Assembly: GCA_021849525.1 (NCBI GenBank)
Contig: JAJZSS010000056.1
Coordinates: 1 to 7,849 of the forward strand
Reading direction: 5' to 3'
Source of the DNA: Chloroflexota bacterium
GTDB lineage: Bacteria; Chloroflexota; Anaerolineae; Anaerolineales; UBA4823
Length of the DNA: 7,849 bases
Position numbers and translations under genes: made by a program. Under the pieces are notes generated by a model. It saw only the letters and a program-made list of their open reading frames with translations, was not told the origin of the DNA and made no database searches. Below, piece after piece: positions 6,991-7,849 of this stretch. The stretch's first letter is position 1. Every line of letters begins with the position of its first letter.

Positions 6991-7019
6991 AATATACCCT
7001 TTTTTTAACCCGAAGTCAA
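6991..7019 (-). promoter_or_regulatory. Sigma-70 type promoter of the TetR-exporter operon
   Basis: -35 TTGACT (7014-7019, five of six to consensus) and -10 TATATT (6991-6996, five of six) are separated by exactly 17 bases. Transcription should start near 6984, inside the palindrome, giving a leader of about 30 bases before ATG 6952. The region is AT-rich compared with the flanking genes. No other comparable promoter is seen before the four exporter genes, so they probably share this one. Confidence 0.8.
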
Positions 7020-7031
7020 CAAACATTAATT

Positions 7032-7057
7032 AAAAATCCCACTTCGGTGGAATTTTT
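7032..7057 (-). terminator. Intrinsic terminator after the carbinolamine dehydratase gene (possibly bidirectional)
   Basis: A 26-base hairpin: an A-tract, CCAC, a four-base loop, GTGG and a T-tract, with one C-A mismatch inside the stem. On the minus strand it ends in TTTTT, 24 bases after the dehydratase stop, so it closes that transcript just before the exporter promoter. The A and T tracts on both sides make it symmetrical; on the plus strand the loop is TTCG, a very stable tetraloop. Confidence 0.8.
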
Positions 7058-7080
7058 CAGCAGATAGGAACAAGAGGGAA

Positions 7081-7434
7081 TTAACGATTGCCCGGTTCAA
7101 TAACCAGGAGGTCGGTTTTAGCAGCCATGATGAAATCATTCTGGTGCAGACCGCGAATGATATGCGTCCACCAGCTTACTTTTACTTTCCCCCACTCTGT
7201 GAGCAGCTGCGGATGGTGCCCTTCGGATTCTGCCAGCTCGCCCACCCGATTGGTAAATGCCAGCGCCTGGGCAAAATTCTTAAACCGGAAGGTCCGCTCC
7301 AGGTGTGAGATCCCATCCGCATCCACAATCGTCCACTCCGGAATTTGTTGCAGCAAAACCTTTTGCTCATCCGGTGTAACCCTCGGTGAATCCCCCCGGC
7401 AGGGCACGCATATTAATTCACTTAACTCAGTCAT
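7081..7434 (-). CDS. Pterin-4a-carbinolamine dehydratase family protein (PCD/DCoH)
   Basis: A 117-residue protein, about the family length. It carries the signature HHP (73-75), then W81, KVKVSWWTH (83-91), GL and Asp100, matching the family pattern HHP..Y/W..V.....TH....GLT..D. The N-terminal segment has a Cys-x-x-Cys (C9, C12) in ICVPCRG, seen in many bacterial members. The classic reaction dehydrates 4a-hydroxytetrahydropterin to regenerate the cofactor of aromatic amino acid hydroxylases. No such hydroxylase is visible here, and bacterial members without one have been proposed to serve other pterin roles, such as molybdopterin metabolism. There is no ribosome binding site before the ATG; TACTGT ends 7 bases upstream. 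It lies 40 bases after the small membrane protein gene and is followed by a terminator. Confidence 0.9.
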   Translation of the reverse strand: MTELSELICVPCRGDSPRVTPDEQKVLLQQIPEWTIVDADGISHLERTFRFKNFAQALAFTNRVGELAESEGHHPQLLTEWGKVKVSWWTHIIRGLHQNDFIMAAKTDLLVIEPGNR

Positions 7435-7474
7435 CTGAACAACAGTAATTAAATTCTGGGAGGAATATTCCGGC

Positions 7475-7693
7475 TCACATACTTGCGATCTGGCGCAGCA
7501 TCCCCAGCACCAGTAAACCCAACTTAATTCCTTCGCCAGAAGACACCTTCACCGGCTGGCCGGTTTCTTCAACCCGGTTGGCGATCAGATAAGCCGCTCC
7601 CACGCCGACCATGGCTCCAACAACTGCCCCAATGATGAGGATCTTTGAATCAGTATTGTCGATCGGGGTGATTGCTTTTTTCGTCTTGGACAT
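7475..7693 (-). CDS. Small single-pass membrane protein of unknown function (72 residues)
   Basis: The N-terminus is short and basic (MSKTKK). A Gly/Ala-rich membrane helix covers about 18-38 ([19 protein letters not shown]), followed by a short charged linker and a second hydrophobic or amphipathic helix at about 55-70 ending LRQIASM. The GxxxG-like spacing in the first helix suggests helix packing or oligomerisation and is faintly like YtxH-type proteins, but there is no convincing family match. A good AGGTGA site, six bases before the ATG, overlaps the stop codon of the preceding gene, so the two are probably co-transcribed. That translation signal and the clean reading frame support a real gene. 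No function is proposed. Confidence 0.75.
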   Translation of the reverse strand: MSKTKKAITPIDNTDSKILIIGAVVGAMVGVGAAYLIANRVEETGQPVKVSSGEGIKLGLLVLGMLRQIASM

Positions 7694-7699
7694 TGAAGT

Positions 7700-7849
7700 T
7701 CACCTCACCTTCGAATGATTGTCAGCCCGCCAGGTCACCCGGCTGCTCAGCGCCTTCAGGCGTCCTGTCAGGCTGGCAGCTTTCAGCACCGGTTCCACTG
7801 CCTTGTCGCCGGCCTGGCTGATGATACCTTGAATCCGGCGAATAAATTC
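7700..7849 (-). CDS. C-terminal end of an unidentified protein (5' part outside window)
   Basis: The last 49 codons of a minus-strand frame are open from the window edge to TGA at 7700-7702. The peptide begins EFIRRIQGII and ends RADNHSKVR; it is rich in Ala, Leu, Lys and Arg and likely forms an amphipathic helix. A second frame here is also open for 46 codons, but this one ends at a stop embedded in the ribosome binding site of the next gene, as expected in an operon. It may encode a partner of the 72-residue membrane protein. Family unknown. Confidence 0.55.
   Translation of the reverse strand, partial: EFIRRIQGIISQAGDKAVEPVLKAASLTGRLKALSSRVTWRADNHSKVR

Noticed and set aside
7462..7471. 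10-bp palindrome GGAATATTCC between the small protein and dehydratase genes
   Set aside because: It is short, with no extension of symmetry and no regulator nearby to link it to; chance is likely in this AT-rich gap.

Overview
All genes in this window lie on the minus strand, so the region is transcribed from right (about 7849) to left (1). The moderately GC-rich sequence, the alanine/glutamine-rich HlyD-type adaptor and the small-protein neighbourhood suggest a free-living bacterium, possibly Chloroflexota (Anaerolineae-like). That placement is an impression from protein style. No rRNA, tRNA, CRISPR array, insertion sequence or integrase is visible, and no gap between genes exceeds about 130 bases.

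Right block (7849-7032): the 3' end of an unidentified gene, a 72-residue single-pass membrane protein, and a pterin-4a-carbinolamine dehydratase family protein. A hairpin with A and T tracts at 7032-7057 closes this block.

Central block (7019-1879): a five-gene exporter operon with a well-formed promoter (-35 TTGACT, 17-base spacer, -10 TATATT). A perfect 18-bp palindrome sits over the expected transcription start. The gene order is TetR regulator, ABC-2 permease, long HlyD-type adaptor, ATPase 1, ATPase 2. This is the gene content of the E. coli cecR-ybhG-ybhF-ybhS-ybhR locus, with two differences: the double ATPase YbhF is split into two genes, and only one permease is present instead of two. 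ATPase 1 has lost the H-loop histidine (Pro instead), while ATPase 2 has an altered signature motif (LSVGW). In a head-to-tail heterodimer both defects fall in the same ATP site, leaving one canonical and one degenerate site.

Left block (1861-1): a PfkB-family sugar or nucleoside kinase whose ATG lies 7 bases after a perfect TATAAT, followed with a 4-base overlap by an M20-family metallopeptidase/deacylase cut by the window edge. These two could be read through from the exporter operon, but the TATAAT suggests their own, possibly leaderless, promoter.

The TetR protein probably represses its own operon through the palindrome and releases it when it binds a ligand that the pump exports. The substrate cannot be told from the sequence.
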